Of a DNA stretch of 21,568 nt, positions 1-7,133 are shown piece after piece. Location: positions 1 through 21,568 of IMG/VR virus record IMGVR_UViG_3300008267_000464. One strand, 5' to 3'. The notes under the pieces are model-generated. The model worked only from the letters and a program-made list of their open reading frames with translations, ran no database searches and was not told the DNA's origin. Numbering within the stretch: the stretch's first letter is position 1; every line of letters begins with the position of its first letter. The translations under genes were made by a program, and so were the position numbers. This DNA comes from a virus.

Positions 1-102
1 TGGAATGAATCTATAGATTTATTTAAAGAATTAAAAGATCAAGATTTACCTGAAATGTATAAAACTGCTATTGATAATAATTTGAATAATTTACAATCTT
101 GA
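1..102 (+). CDS. C-terminal end of an unidentified protein (partial)
   Basis: Frame 1 is open from the first base to a TGA at 100-102, giving a 33-residue tail rich in acidic, Asn and Leu residues. The start lies outside the window. It ends just before the late-promoter motif of the fibre gene, so it is probably the last part of another virion gene, but nothing in these residues identifies a family. Confidence 0.6.
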   Translation, partial: WNESIDLFKELKDQDLPEMYKTAIDNNLNNLQS

Positions 103-104
103 CG

Positions 105-120
105 ATATTTATAACAAAAT
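105..120 (+). promoter_or_regulatory. putative late promoter motif, copy 1
   Basis: ATATTTATAACAAAAT, 6 bases before the ATG at 127. It belongs to a set of eight similar motifs in front of structural genes. This copy and copy 7 (10565-10580) share the C at the same position and almost the same leader through the ATGG start. Confidence 0.65.
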
Positions 121-126
121 ATTTAA

Positions 127-1722
127 ATGGCAAAAATATTAAAAAAGGTATTTGACCCTACTGTAGATGAAGTAGTACAAAATTTTACCATCCAATCATG
201 GCATGTATCCCAATCAGTAGATGCTTTTACTGGAGCTGATGCTTATGATGTAGCATTGTCTGGATCTTTAGTTGTAACAGGATCTGTTGCTATTAATGGA
301 TTAACCAATACAATTCAAAACAGTGTTTTAACTTATGATGTAAATACTGGTTTAATATATTATACTGCATCTTCTGCTTTTGCTGTTAATAATTTTTATA
401 CAAGTAGTGTTACCCAAAATATTACAAGTAGTGTAGTAAATAATAACTTCTCTACGAGTAGTGTAATCCAAAATATTACAAGTAGTACAGTAAATAATCC
501 TGCACCATTTAATCAATATATTCAATATAATAGTGCTAGTGCTTTTGGAGCAAGTGTAAGTTTTCAATATGTTTATTCAAATGAAAGTTTACAACAAGGT
601 GCCAGTACTTTAGCTGGGGGGCCTTATTCTCACGCTGAAGGAAAAGATACCCGATCAGTAGGTATTGCTTCTCATGCTGAAGGGTATACAACATTTGCTT
701 CAGGGACATACGCTCATGCTGAAGGTTCTACAACCACAGCATCTGGGGATTTTTCTCATGCTGAAGGGTATTTAACTAAAGCTATAGGTATTGGGTCTCA
801 TACTGAAGGTTCAACCACCCAAGCAACCTCAGATTACACTCATGCCGAAGGGTTTAGTACAATAGCAATGGCTAATTTTGCTCACGCTGAAGGTCAACAA
901 ACTATTGCTAGAGGTATTGGATCACATGCTGAAGGAGGAAATACTTTAGCTCAAGGTATGCAATCTCATGCTGAAGGTTCTTTTACATTTGCTAATGCTG
1001 CTCAATCCCATGCAGAAGGAGCATACACAACATCGTCAGGAATATATTCTCATGCTGAAGGAGAATATACTTATGCTGCAGGACAAGCATCACATGCTGA
1101 AGGAAGATTAACTCAAGCTACTGCTGATTATTCTCACGCTGAAGGATTAGGTACTTGGGCTGGAGGTGATTACCAACATGTCCAAGGAAGATATAACCTA
1201 TTATCCCCATTCCAATCAGCATTTATTATAGGAAATGGAACTAACGATGGCTCCAGATCAAATTTAGTATATGCTTCAGGATCATTCTTTTCAGTAACAG
1301 GATCTGTAGGTGTATCTAGTACTTTAACTACTAGTGGATCTAGAGTTAGAAGATATAGAACTATAACTTTAACTAATGCTGATTATACTGTATCTCCATC
1401 TAAACAAGTTCAAAGTGATGATGATGTACTGTTAATAATTGATAACACTACTGCTGCTTGTCCTGTTGGAGAAGGAAGTTTAAATATTACTAACTTTTTA
1501 AATAGTCCTGCTGGTAGATGTGTAGAAATAGTTAAAATTAAAGATGGTACTGGTACTGGAATTGTAATTATTAATAGTACTATGGCTGGAACTACTTTAT
1601 ACCTTAATGATTCTACTCAACTTAATGGCACTAGAACAATATGCCCATCTGTAGGAAATAGTATTACCCTAATGTCTCTAGGAGTAACCCCTTCAGGAAG
1701 TGCTTGGGGTAATGGATATTAA
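127..1722 (+). CDS. tail fibre / adhesin with YadA-like SHAEG head repeats
   Basis: A 531-residue protein. Residues 168-349 are thirteen uninterrupted 14-residue repeats of the form SHAEGxxTxAxGxx, followed by one degenerate copy (QHVQG) to residue 363. This is the left-handed parallel beta-roll repeat of YadA-type trimeric adhesin heads, also used in phage fibres. Residues 87-121 carry two copies of a shorter Ser/Thr/Asn-rich repeat (TSSVxQNITSS). The last ~130 residues are a separate beta-rich, Gly/Thr-rich domain, possibly the distal tip. There is no signal peptide, consistent with a virion protein. A role as a trimeric host-binding fibre is inferred from the repeat type and from its place next to the tail genes. 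The ATG at 127 follows a late-promoter motif. Fibre is the best call; a head or whisker decoration is possible. Confidence 0.7.
   Translation: MAKILKKVFDPTVDEVVQNFTIQSWHVSQSVDAFTGADAYDVALSGSLVVTGSVAINGLTNTIQNSVLTYDVNTGLIYYTASSAFAVNNFYTSSVTQNITSSVVNNNFSTSSVIQNITSSTVNNPAPFNQYIQYNSASAFGASVSFQYVYSNESLQQGASTLAGGPYSHAEGKDTRSVGIASHAEGYTTFASGTYAHAEGSTTTASGDFSHAEGYLTKAIGIGSHTEGSTTQATSDYTHAEGFSTIAMANFAHAEGQQTIARGIGSHAEGGNTLAQGMQSHAEGSFTFANAAQSHAEGAYTTSSGIYSHAEGEYTYAAGQASHAEGRLTQATADYSHAEGLGTWAGGDYQHVQGRYNLLSPFQSAFIIGNGTNDGSRSNLVYASGSFFSVTGSVGVSSTLTTSGSRVRRYRTITLTNADYTVSPSKQVQSDDDVLLIIDNTTAACPVGEGSLNITNFLNSPAGRCVEIVKIKDGTGTGIVIINSTMAGTTLYLNDSTQLNGTRTICPSVGNSITLMSLGVTPSGSAWGNGY
385..489 (+). repeat. tandem ~17-18 codon repeat in the fibre gene
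   Basis: Two adjacent units (385-435 and 436-489) both encode NN-F-x-TSSVxQNITSS. The segment AAAATATTACAAGTAGT is identical in both, and the second unit has one extra Asn codon. The unit lies in the stalk before the SHAEG repeats. Confidence 0.75.
628..1215 (+). repeat. 14 tandem 42-bp coding repeats (SHAEG units)
   Basis: Thirteen 42-base units from 628 to 1173 plus a degenerate fourteenth to 1215, all in frame with no spacing variation. Amino-acid positions 2-5 (HAEG) and the Thr at position 8 are the most conserved. DNA identity between units is only moderate (TCT/TCA/TCC and CAC/CAT alternate), so the repeats are old and held by protein selection. Confidence 0.9.
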
Positions 1723-1727
1723 AATAT

Positions 1728-2063
1728 ATGAAATTAATAAGTTGTAATTTAAGTGTTTGCCAATCATCTATACATGGATGGGGTTTATTCACTAATGAAT
1801 TTATTAAAAAAGATCAGATAATTAATCAATCTATAGGAATAAACTTCCCCCAAGGAAGTGAATGTTCTATTGAATTAATTAAATATGTATACACCCATAC
1901 TAATGGATTAATAGTATTTTTAGGGCATGCAAGTTGGATAAATTCAAGTAAAACCCCTAATGCAATATTTAATATTGATTCTGTACAGAACGTAATTACT
2001 ATAACTGCTATTCAAGATATTAATCCCTTAGAAGAAATAACTTTAAATTATATAAACCAATAA
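1728..2063 (+). CDS. small SET-domain protein (putative protein lysine methyltransferase)
   Basis: A 111-residue protein that looks like a minimal SET domain. The N-terminus has the usual S-x-I-x-G-W-G-L-F-x-N-x-x-I-K-K-x-x-I-I block (residues ~13-32). The second half has GHASWINSSKTPNA, matching the SET signature xFINHSCxPN, followed by ITITAIQDINPLEEITLNY, matching the closing AxRDIxxGEELTxDY block with its terminal Tyr. SET enzymes transfer a methyl group from S-adenosylmethionine to lysine side chains. The usual His of NHS is Ser here and the last Asp is Asn, so activity is uncertain. No pre-SET or post-SET cysteines are present. It starts 5 bases after the fibre gene and 3 bases before the next gene, so it is probably co-transcribed from the late promoter at 105. 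A target, such as a virion or host protein, cannot be read from the sequence. Confidence 0.75.
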   Translation: MKLISCNLSVCQSSIHGWGLFTNEFIKKDQIINQSIGINFPQGSECSIELIKYVYTHTNGLIVFLGHASWINSSKTPNAIFNIDSVQNVITITAIQDINPLEEITLNYINQ

Positions 2064-2066
2064 ATT

Positions 2067-2330
2067 ATGTCAATAGTTTCAGAAAAAAAGTTTTTAACCG
2101 AAGAAGAGTTAACAACACTAAAAAAAATTCAAGTAGATACTCGCTCTTTAATTGCTGAATTAGGTGAAATTGAATTAATTAAATTACAATTAGAAAATCG
2201 TTATAGTACTGCTAAACAATTTTTAGATAATTTATCTAATCAAGAAAAAGAATTTACTCAACTTGTACTTCAAAAATACGGTAAAGCCAACATCAACCCA
2301 GAAAATGGTGAAATTACACCGATGGATTAA
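2067..2330 (+). CDS. small helical/coiled-coil protein, unknown function
   Basis: An 87-residue, highly charged protein, predicted almost wholly helical. Residues ~10-70 have heptad-like Leu/Ile spacing (for example ELGEIELIKLQLENR), and the C-terminus ends in a short KYGKANINPENGEITPMD tail. It begins 3 bases after the SET-domain gene, within the same operon. The last ~18 residues, with a Gly-Asn-Pro-Glu-Asn-Gly pattern, look like a structured tail and not a random end. The size and position before the sheath genes would suit a small tail chaperone or assembly factor, but no family is recognised. Confidence 0.65.
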   Translation: MSIVSEKKFLTEEELTTLKKIQVDTRSLIAELGEIELIKLQLENRYSTAKQFLDNLSNQEKEFTQLVLQKYGKANINPENGEITPMD

Positions 2331-2348
2331 TTTGGTTTGAAATACACC

Positions 2349-2364
2349 ATATTTATAATAAAAT
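2349..2364 (+). promoter_or_regulatory. putative late promoter motif, copy 2
   Basis: ATATTTATAATAAAAT, an exact match to the fullest form of the motif, 11 bases before the ATG of the first sheath gene. Confidence 0.7.
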
Positions 2365-2375
2365 AAATCATTACA

Positions 2376-4406
2376 ATGCCAGAAACAATTGTATCACCAG
2401 GTGTATTAGCAATAGAGAACAATCAATCATTTGTAACTCAACAACCTGTACAAGCCGGGGCCGCTATTATAGGACCAACTGTAAAAGGTAAAGTAGGTAT
2501 CCCTACTATAGTAACTTCATATAGTGATTATTTAAATAAATTTGGTTCTACTTTTTTAAGTGGCAGCCAAACATATACTTACCTTACTTCTATTTCTGCA
2601 TATAATTATTTTAATAGTGGAGGTACATCATTATTAGTTACACGTGTTGTAAGTGGTGCTTTTTCTCCTGCATCCTCATCTTTAATTCCTACATCAACAG
2701 CAGCAACATCTGCATCTGCTACACTTAATTTAACTAGTGCAGTTATTACAGGATACACTGCTTCATTTAATGGAGTAAATATAATCCTATCAGGATCATC
2801 CACCCAAGATGCATTTAATAATGCTACTTCTTCAGGTGTTATTCCTTCAAATCCAACAAATTTTTACACTAACACAACTATTAATAGTAGTGCATCATTT
2901 GTTTCACCTAATATGAATATAATTTCTACAAATCCAAATGGTTTAATAGGAAATTCATATTATTATGTATCTGGAAGTACAACAGTATATTATACTGGTG
3001 GTAGTAATACTGAAGCATTTATTTTAGAAACCTTATCTAAAGGTGAAATAATGAACAGTACAGGACCTACAGGATCATATCAAACACTATTAAGTGGGTC
3101 TGCAGATAATTTTAGATGGCAAATAACTTCACCTGATGTTACTGCTGGTACTTTTTACTTATTAATCCGTCAAGGAAATGATAGTCTTATATCCCCATCA
3201 ATTTTAGAAAGTTGGGGCCCTTTATCACTTGATCCATATTCACCAAATTATATTGAAAAAGTAATAGGTAATCAAGTTGAGGCTGTTGTTAATGATAATG
3301 GAGAATATTATGTTCAATTATCTGGAAGTTTTCCAAATAATTCATCATATGTTCGTGTTAAAAAAGTTTTAACTTCAACACCAAATTATTTTGATAATGT
3401 AGGTAACCCTAAACCTGAATTTACAGGTTCGATTCCTTATTTTTCAAGTGGTTCTTTTGGAGATGCAGTTGGAAGTAATATTCCTAAAGGAATAGCAGGT
3501 GCATACTATGATAAAATTATTTTAGATAGTAATATTCAAGGTCTTCAAGCTAATGCTTATATTGAATCTATTGCTTTATTAGCCAATAAAGATGCTTATA
3601 ATTATAATCTACTAACAGCCCCAGGATTAATTTCAAATATAGGAAGTAATGCCTATAATGCTATTAACTCTATGATTGTTAATGCTCAAAATATAGGAAA
3701 TTCTATAGTAGTTTTTGATTTAGTAAAATATGATTCTACTATTGGAACTACATTATCTCAAGTTGCAGGATATGATACTTCTTATGCTGCAACGTACTGG
3801 CCTTGGGCTAAAACAGTAGACCCAAACACAGGAACCCAAGTTTGGGTACCCGCATCTACTCTAATACCAGGTGTATATGCATTCAATGATAATGTAGCTG
3901 CTCCTTGGTTTGCACCTGCTGGTGTAAATAGAGGTGTTTTAACTACTACTATTCAAGCAGAACGTGTTTTAACTCAAGGTAATAGAGATACATTATATCA
4001 AGCCAACATCAACCCAATTGCTACTTTTCCTAATACTGGAGTTGTAGTATATGGACAAAAGACATTAGTAAAGAAAAAAAGTTCTTTAGATCGCATTAAT
4101 GTACGTCGTTTATTAATTGAACTTAAAAATTACATTACTCAAGTAGCAAATACTTTTGTATTTGAACAAAATGATGCTGTTACTCGTAATAATTTTGTAT
4201 CTATTATTAACCCATATTTAGCTTCTGTCCAACAACAACAAGGATTAACAGCATTTCAAGTAGTAATGGATGAATCAAATAATCCTCCTCAAGTAGTTGA
4301 TAACAATCAAATGATAGGTCAAATTTATTTGCAACCTACTAAAACAGCTGAATATATTATACTAGACTTTAATGTATTACCTACAGGTGCAACGTTTCCT
4401 ATCTAA
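2376..4406 (+). CDS. tail sheath protein, first paralogue (T4 gp18-like)
   Basis: A 676-residue protein, close to the size of T4 gp18 (659). The N-terminus has the sheath pattern SPGVLAIENN and then PVQAGAAIIGPTVKG at residues 24-38. The C-terminal third has the conserved sheath core: GVYAFNDNVAAPWFAPAG near residues 497-514, VVVYGQKTL near 556 and SSLDRINVRRLLIELKNYI after it, then the VFEQND helix region and a final beta segment with QIYLQPT and FPI at the end. Sheath subunits polymerise around the tube and contract to drive it through the envelope. The middle (about 190-460) is the most variable part and should be the surface-exposed insertion. It has its own late-promoter motif and is followed by a second sheath gene of the same architecture. 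Confidence 0.93.
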   Translation: MPETIVSPGVLAIENNQSFVTQQPVQAGAAIIGPTVKGKVGIPTIVTSYSDYLNKFGSTFLSGSQTYTYLTSISAYNYFNSGGTSLLVTRVVSGAFSPASSSLIPTSTAATSASATLNLTSAVITGYTASFNGVNIILSGSSTQDAFNNATSSGVIPSNPTNFYTNTTINSSASFVSPNMNIISTNPNGLIGNSYYYVSGSTTVYYTGGSNTEAFILETLSKGEIMNSTGPTGSYQTLLSGSADNFRWQITSPDVTAGTFYLLIRQGNDSLISPSILESWGPLSLDPYSPNYIEKVIGNQVEAVVNDNGEYYVQLSGSFPNNSSYVRVKKVLTSTPNYFDNVGNPKPEFTGSIPYFSSGSFGDAVGSNIPKGIAGAYYDKIILDSNIQGLQANAYIESIALLANKDAYNYNLLTAPGLISNIGSNAYNAINSMIVNAQNIGNSIVVFDLVKYDSTIGTTLSQVAGYDTSYAATYWPWAKTVDPNTGTQVWVPASTLIPGVYAFNDNVAAPWFAPAGVNRGVLTTTIQAERVLTQGNRDTLYQANINPIATFPNTGVVVYGQKTLVKKKSSLDRINVRRLLIELKNYITQVANTFVFEQNDAVTRNNFVSIINPYLASVQQQQGLTAFQVVMDESNNPPQVVDNNQMIGQIYLQPTKTAEYIILDFNVLPTGATFPI

Positions 4407-4430
4407 TAGCATATTTTAAAAAAACTTTAG

Positions 4431-4446
4431 ATATTTATAATAAAAC
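4431..4446 (+). promoter_or_regulatory. putative late promoter motif, copy 3
   Basis: ATATTTATAATAAAAC, 15 bases before the ATG of the second sheath gene. The 55-base gap between the two sheath genes contains little else. Confidence 0.7.
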
Positions 4447-4461
4447 TAAAATAAAGCAAAA

Positions 4462-6480
4462 ATGTCAAATTTCACAACTTCTCCTGGAGTAGCAATTAGC
4501 GAAATAGATAACACCTTCTTAACTGGGCAACCAGTCCAAGCAGGTGCTGCTATTATCGGACCAACAGTTAAAGGACCTGTTGAAAAACCAACCCTAGTAA
4601 CAACTTACTCAGACTTTGTAACGATGTTTGGGGATACATTTATAAGTGGTGGTCAATCTTATTCCTATTTAACTTCAATTGCTGCTTACAATTATTTTAA
4701 TTATGGAGGAACTTCATTATTAGTTGCCCGTGTAACTAGTGGATCTTACACTTCAGCAATTACAAAAGACATTAATTCAGGAACACCACTAACTTCTGCT
4801 TCTGCTGTATTAAATTTAACTAGTGCTGCTACGGTAGCATATACTGCTTCATTTAATGGTGTAAATGTAATTTTATCAGGATCAAGCACCCAAAATGTAT
4901 TTAACAATGCAACCTCTTCAGGTGTTATCCCATTAAACCCAACAAACCTATACACTAATACTATCATTAATAGTAGTGCTTCATTTGCTTCTCCTAACAT
5001 GGTATTAACTGCAAATACAAATGCTGGTGTTGCTGGAAACTCATATTACTATACCTCAGGATCTACTACAGTATATTATGCTGGTGGTGCTAATACAATT
5101 TCTTTTGTATTAGAAACAATTTCTGAAGGAAATTTAATGAACAACTCAGGTTCTAATACTTTAGGATCTAATGGAACATTAAATTCAGGATCTACTTCTA
5201 ATATTCGTTGGGAAGTTTCTAATACTAACACCGGAGCAGGTACATTTAATGTATTAGTTAGACGTGGTAATGATACCGAATCTAGTAAAGTTGTATTGGA
5301 GGCATGGAACAATTTGACATTAGACCCAAATTCAACTCGCTATATTTCTAAAATTATTGGTGATCAAAAATTAAATTATAGCTCTATAAACAACCAGATG
5401 GAATTATCTGGAAGTTACCCAAATAATTCAAAATATGTACGCGTAAAATCTGTTAATTTACCTACACCAAATTATTTTGATGCTAATGGGGTTGCTATTA
5501 CAGCATATACTTCTTCAATTCCGTTAAATGGAAGTGGTTCAAACGGTGGTTCATTTTATAGTGCTACTGGTGATGTTAATAATATTATTAAATTGTACGA
5601 TGCTATTTCTTCTAATACACAAGGATTAGTAGGAGCTGATTATAATAACATGATTACACTTTTAGGTAATCCTGAAGCGTACCAATTTAATGTATTATTT
5701 ACTCCTGGTTTATTAAATGATACTCACACAACTCAAGTATCTAATATTATTTCAAATACAATTGCAAGAGGTGATAACATGTATGTACTAGATTTAGGAA
5801 CATATGGCAGCAAACTTTCAGAAGCAATAACACAAGCTCAAACTCGTGATACTTCTTATGCTGCAACATATTGGCCTTGGGTTCGTATTATTGATCCTGC
5901 AACAGGAAAACATGTTTGGGTACCATCTTCAACAGTAATACCAGGTGTATATGCATTTAATGATAAAGTATCAGCTCCTTGGTTTGCACCTGCCGGTATA
6001 AACCGCGGTGGATTAAGTACAGTTCTTCAAGCTGAATATAAACTTACACAAGGTAATAGGGATGATTTATACTCAAATAATATTAACCCTATAGCAACAT
6101 TACCTCAACAAGGTGTTGTAGTATATGGTCAGAAAACATTACAAAAAGCACAATCTGCTCTTGATCGTGTGAATGTACGTCGTTTGATGATTGAATTAAA
6201 ATCTTATATTCGTCAAATTGCTGATACTGTTGTATTTGAACAAAATACTATTGCTACAAGAAATTCATTCTTATCACGAGTTAACCCATATTTAGAAGCA
6301 ATTCAACAAAAACAAGGATTATATGCCTTTAGAGTTATAATGGATGATTCAAATAATGGACCAGCAGTAATTGATCAAAATCAATTAGTAGGACAAATTT
6401 ATATCCAACCTACTCGCACAGCTGAATTTATTTCATTAGATTTTATTTTACAACCAACAGGAGCTCAATTCCCAATATAA
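4462..6480 (+). CDS. tail sheath protein, second paralogue (T4 gp18-like)
   Basis: A 672-residue tandem paralogue of the preceding sheath gene, collinear over its full length. Shared blocks include PVQAGAAIIGPTVKG (again residues 24-38), YTASFNGVN-ILSGSSTQ, FNNATSSGVIP, TSYAATYWPW, PGVYAFNDKVSAPWFAPAG (from ~494) and VVVYGQKTL (from ~551). Divergence is concentrated around residues 200-460, the likely outer domain. Both copies keep the complete N-terminal and C-terminal strands used to mesh neighbouring subunits, so neither looks degenerate. It lies directly before the tail tube gene, the usual sheath-tube order. Either the sheath is a hetero-polymer or the two are used in different parts of the tail; the sequence does not say which. 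Confidence 0.93.
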   Translation: MSNFTTSPGVAISEIDNTFLTGQPVQAGAAIIGPTVKGPVEKPTLVTTYSDFVTMFGDTFISGGQSYSYLTSIAAYNYFNYGGTSLLVARVTSGSYTSAITKDINSGTPLTSASAVLNLTSAATVAYTASFNGVNVILSGSSTQNVFNNATSSGVIPLNPTNLYTNTIINSSASFASPNMVLTANTNAGVAGNSYYYTSGSTTVYYAGGANTISFVLETISEGNLMNNSGSNTLGSNGTLNSGSTSNIRWEVSNTNTGAGTFNVLVRRGNDTESSKVVLEAWNNLTLDPNSTRYISKIIGDQKLNYSSINNQMELSGSYPNNSKYVRVKSVNLPTPNYFDANGVAITAYTSSIPLNGSGSNGGSFYSATGDVNNIIKLYDAISSNTQGLVGADYNNMITLLGNPEAYQFNVLFTPGLLNDTHTTQVSNIISNTIARGDNMYVLDLGTYGSKLSEAITQAQTRDTSYAATYWPWVRIIDPATGKHVWVPSSTVIPGVYAFNDKVSAPWFAPAGINRGGLSTVLQAEYKLTQGNRDDLYSNNINPIATLPQQGVVVYGQKTLQKAQSALDRVNVRRLMIELKSYIRQIADTVVFEQNTIATRNSFLSRVNPYLEAIQQKQGLYAFRVIMDDSNNGPAVIDQNQLVGQIYIQPTRTAEFISLDFILQPTGAQFPI

Positions 6481-6496
6481 AAAAATAAAAAACTAA

Positions 6497-6512
6497 ATAT
6501 TTATAATAAAAT
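6497..6512 (+). promoter_or_regulatory. putative late promoter motif, copy 4
   Basis: ATATTTATAATAAAAT, identical to copy 2, 15 bases before the tail tube ATG. Copies 3 and 4 also share a similar downstream leader ending in AGCAAAATG. Confidence 0.7.
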
Positions 6513-6527
6513 TAAAATAGAAGCAAA

Positions 6528-7016
6528 ATGCCAATTCTAAACCCAAACGAAATATTTTTCACAGCGTTTGAACCTAAACAATCCAATCGTTTTATCCTTT
6601 ATATGGATGGTATCCCTGCATACTTAGTAAAAGGAGTAGGTGCTGTATCTTTAACACAAACTGCTGTTGCTCTTAACCATATCAATATTCAACGATATGT
6701 AAAAGGAAAAACTATTTGGAATACGATTCAATTCACAATGTATGAATCTATTACCCCAAGTGGCGCTCAAGCAGTAATGGAATGGGTACGTTTAGGTCAC
6801 GAATCAGTAACAGGCCGTGATGGTTATTCAGATTTCTATAAAAAAGATATTCTTTTTAACGTGTTAGGTCCTGTAGGTGATATCGTTTCTGAATGGGTAA
6901 TTAAAGGAGCTGTTATTACAGAAGTTAACTTTGGTGATTATAACTGGGATGACGATGGTCAAGCAGTAAATGTCCAAGTAACTGTACAGCCTGACTACTG
7001 TATCTTGAACTACTAA
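6528..7016 (+). CDS. tail tube protein (T4 gp19-like)
   Basis: A 162-residue protein, almost exactly the length of T4 gp19 (163). The N-terminus (FEPKQSNRFILYMDGIPAYLVKGVGAVSL) has the tube-protein pattern of a short strand, an F-x-[IL]-x-[ML]-D-G-I-P turn and a following strand. The middle carries IQFTMYESITPSGAQAVMEWV, and the end gives alternating strands with a closing VTVQPDYC. These subunits stack as hexameric rings to form the inner tube that carries DNA and is surrounded by the sheath. It follows the sheath gene by 47 bases, has its own late-promoter motif, and is followed by a strong terminator that closes the sheath-tube unit. Confidence 0.9.
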   Translation: MPILNPNEIFFTAFEPKQSNRFILYMDGIPAYLVKGVGAVSLTQTAVALNHINIQRYVKGKTIWNTIQFTMYESITPSGAQAVMEWVRLGHESVTGRDGYSDFYKKDILFNVLGPVGDIVSEWVIKGAVITEVNFGDYNWDDDGQAVNVQVTVQPDYCILNY

Positions 7017-7044
7017 TACTAAGTCAAAAACAATAAACAAAATG

Positions 7045-7078
7045 AAAGCTCCAAAGAAATTTGGGGCTTTTATTTTTT
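7045..7078 (+). terminator. intrinsic terminator after the tail tube gene
   Basis: An 11-bp stem, AAAGCTCCAAA (7045-7055) with TTTGGGGCTTT (7060-7070), contains one G-T wobble and is closed by a GAAA tetraloop. It is followed by the T-rich tract TATTTTTT. This is the clearest rho-independent terminator in the window. It separates the sheath-tube genes from the secreted-protein gene. Confidence 0.9.
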
Positions 7079-7079
7079 A

Positions 7080-7111
7080 TTTGGATATGTTAATTTCTTT
7101 TTGTATATTTA
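7080..7111 (+). promoter_or_regulatory. putative Bacteroidota-type promoter for the secreted-protein gene
   Basis: TTTG (7080-7083), 20 bases, then TATATTTA (7104-7111). The known Bacteroidota primary-sigma consensus is TTTG, about 19-20 bases, TAnnTTTG; only the last base differs. The ATG is 22 bases downstream of the second box. The same arrangement with the same 20-base gap occurs at 19574 and 21327, which makes chance less likely. Confidence 0.6.
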
Positions 7112-7133
7112 ACCTTGTAAAAAAATAAAGGTT

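Noticed and set aside
352-567. Antisense open frame within the fibre gene.
   Set aside because: It is Ile/Tyr/Thr/Cys-rich with internal repetition that mirrors the repeats on the coding strand; no promoter or gene neighbours on that strand.
628-1215. The regular 42-bp repeats as a possible CRISPR array.
   Set aside because: The repeats are contiguous with no spacers, in frame, and encode SHAEG units; they are a protein repeat.
2606-5312. Several antisense frames inside the two sheath genes.
   Set aside because: Similar shadow frames recur at equivalent places in the two paralogues, as expected from shared coding sequence; the + strand encodes clear sheath proteins.
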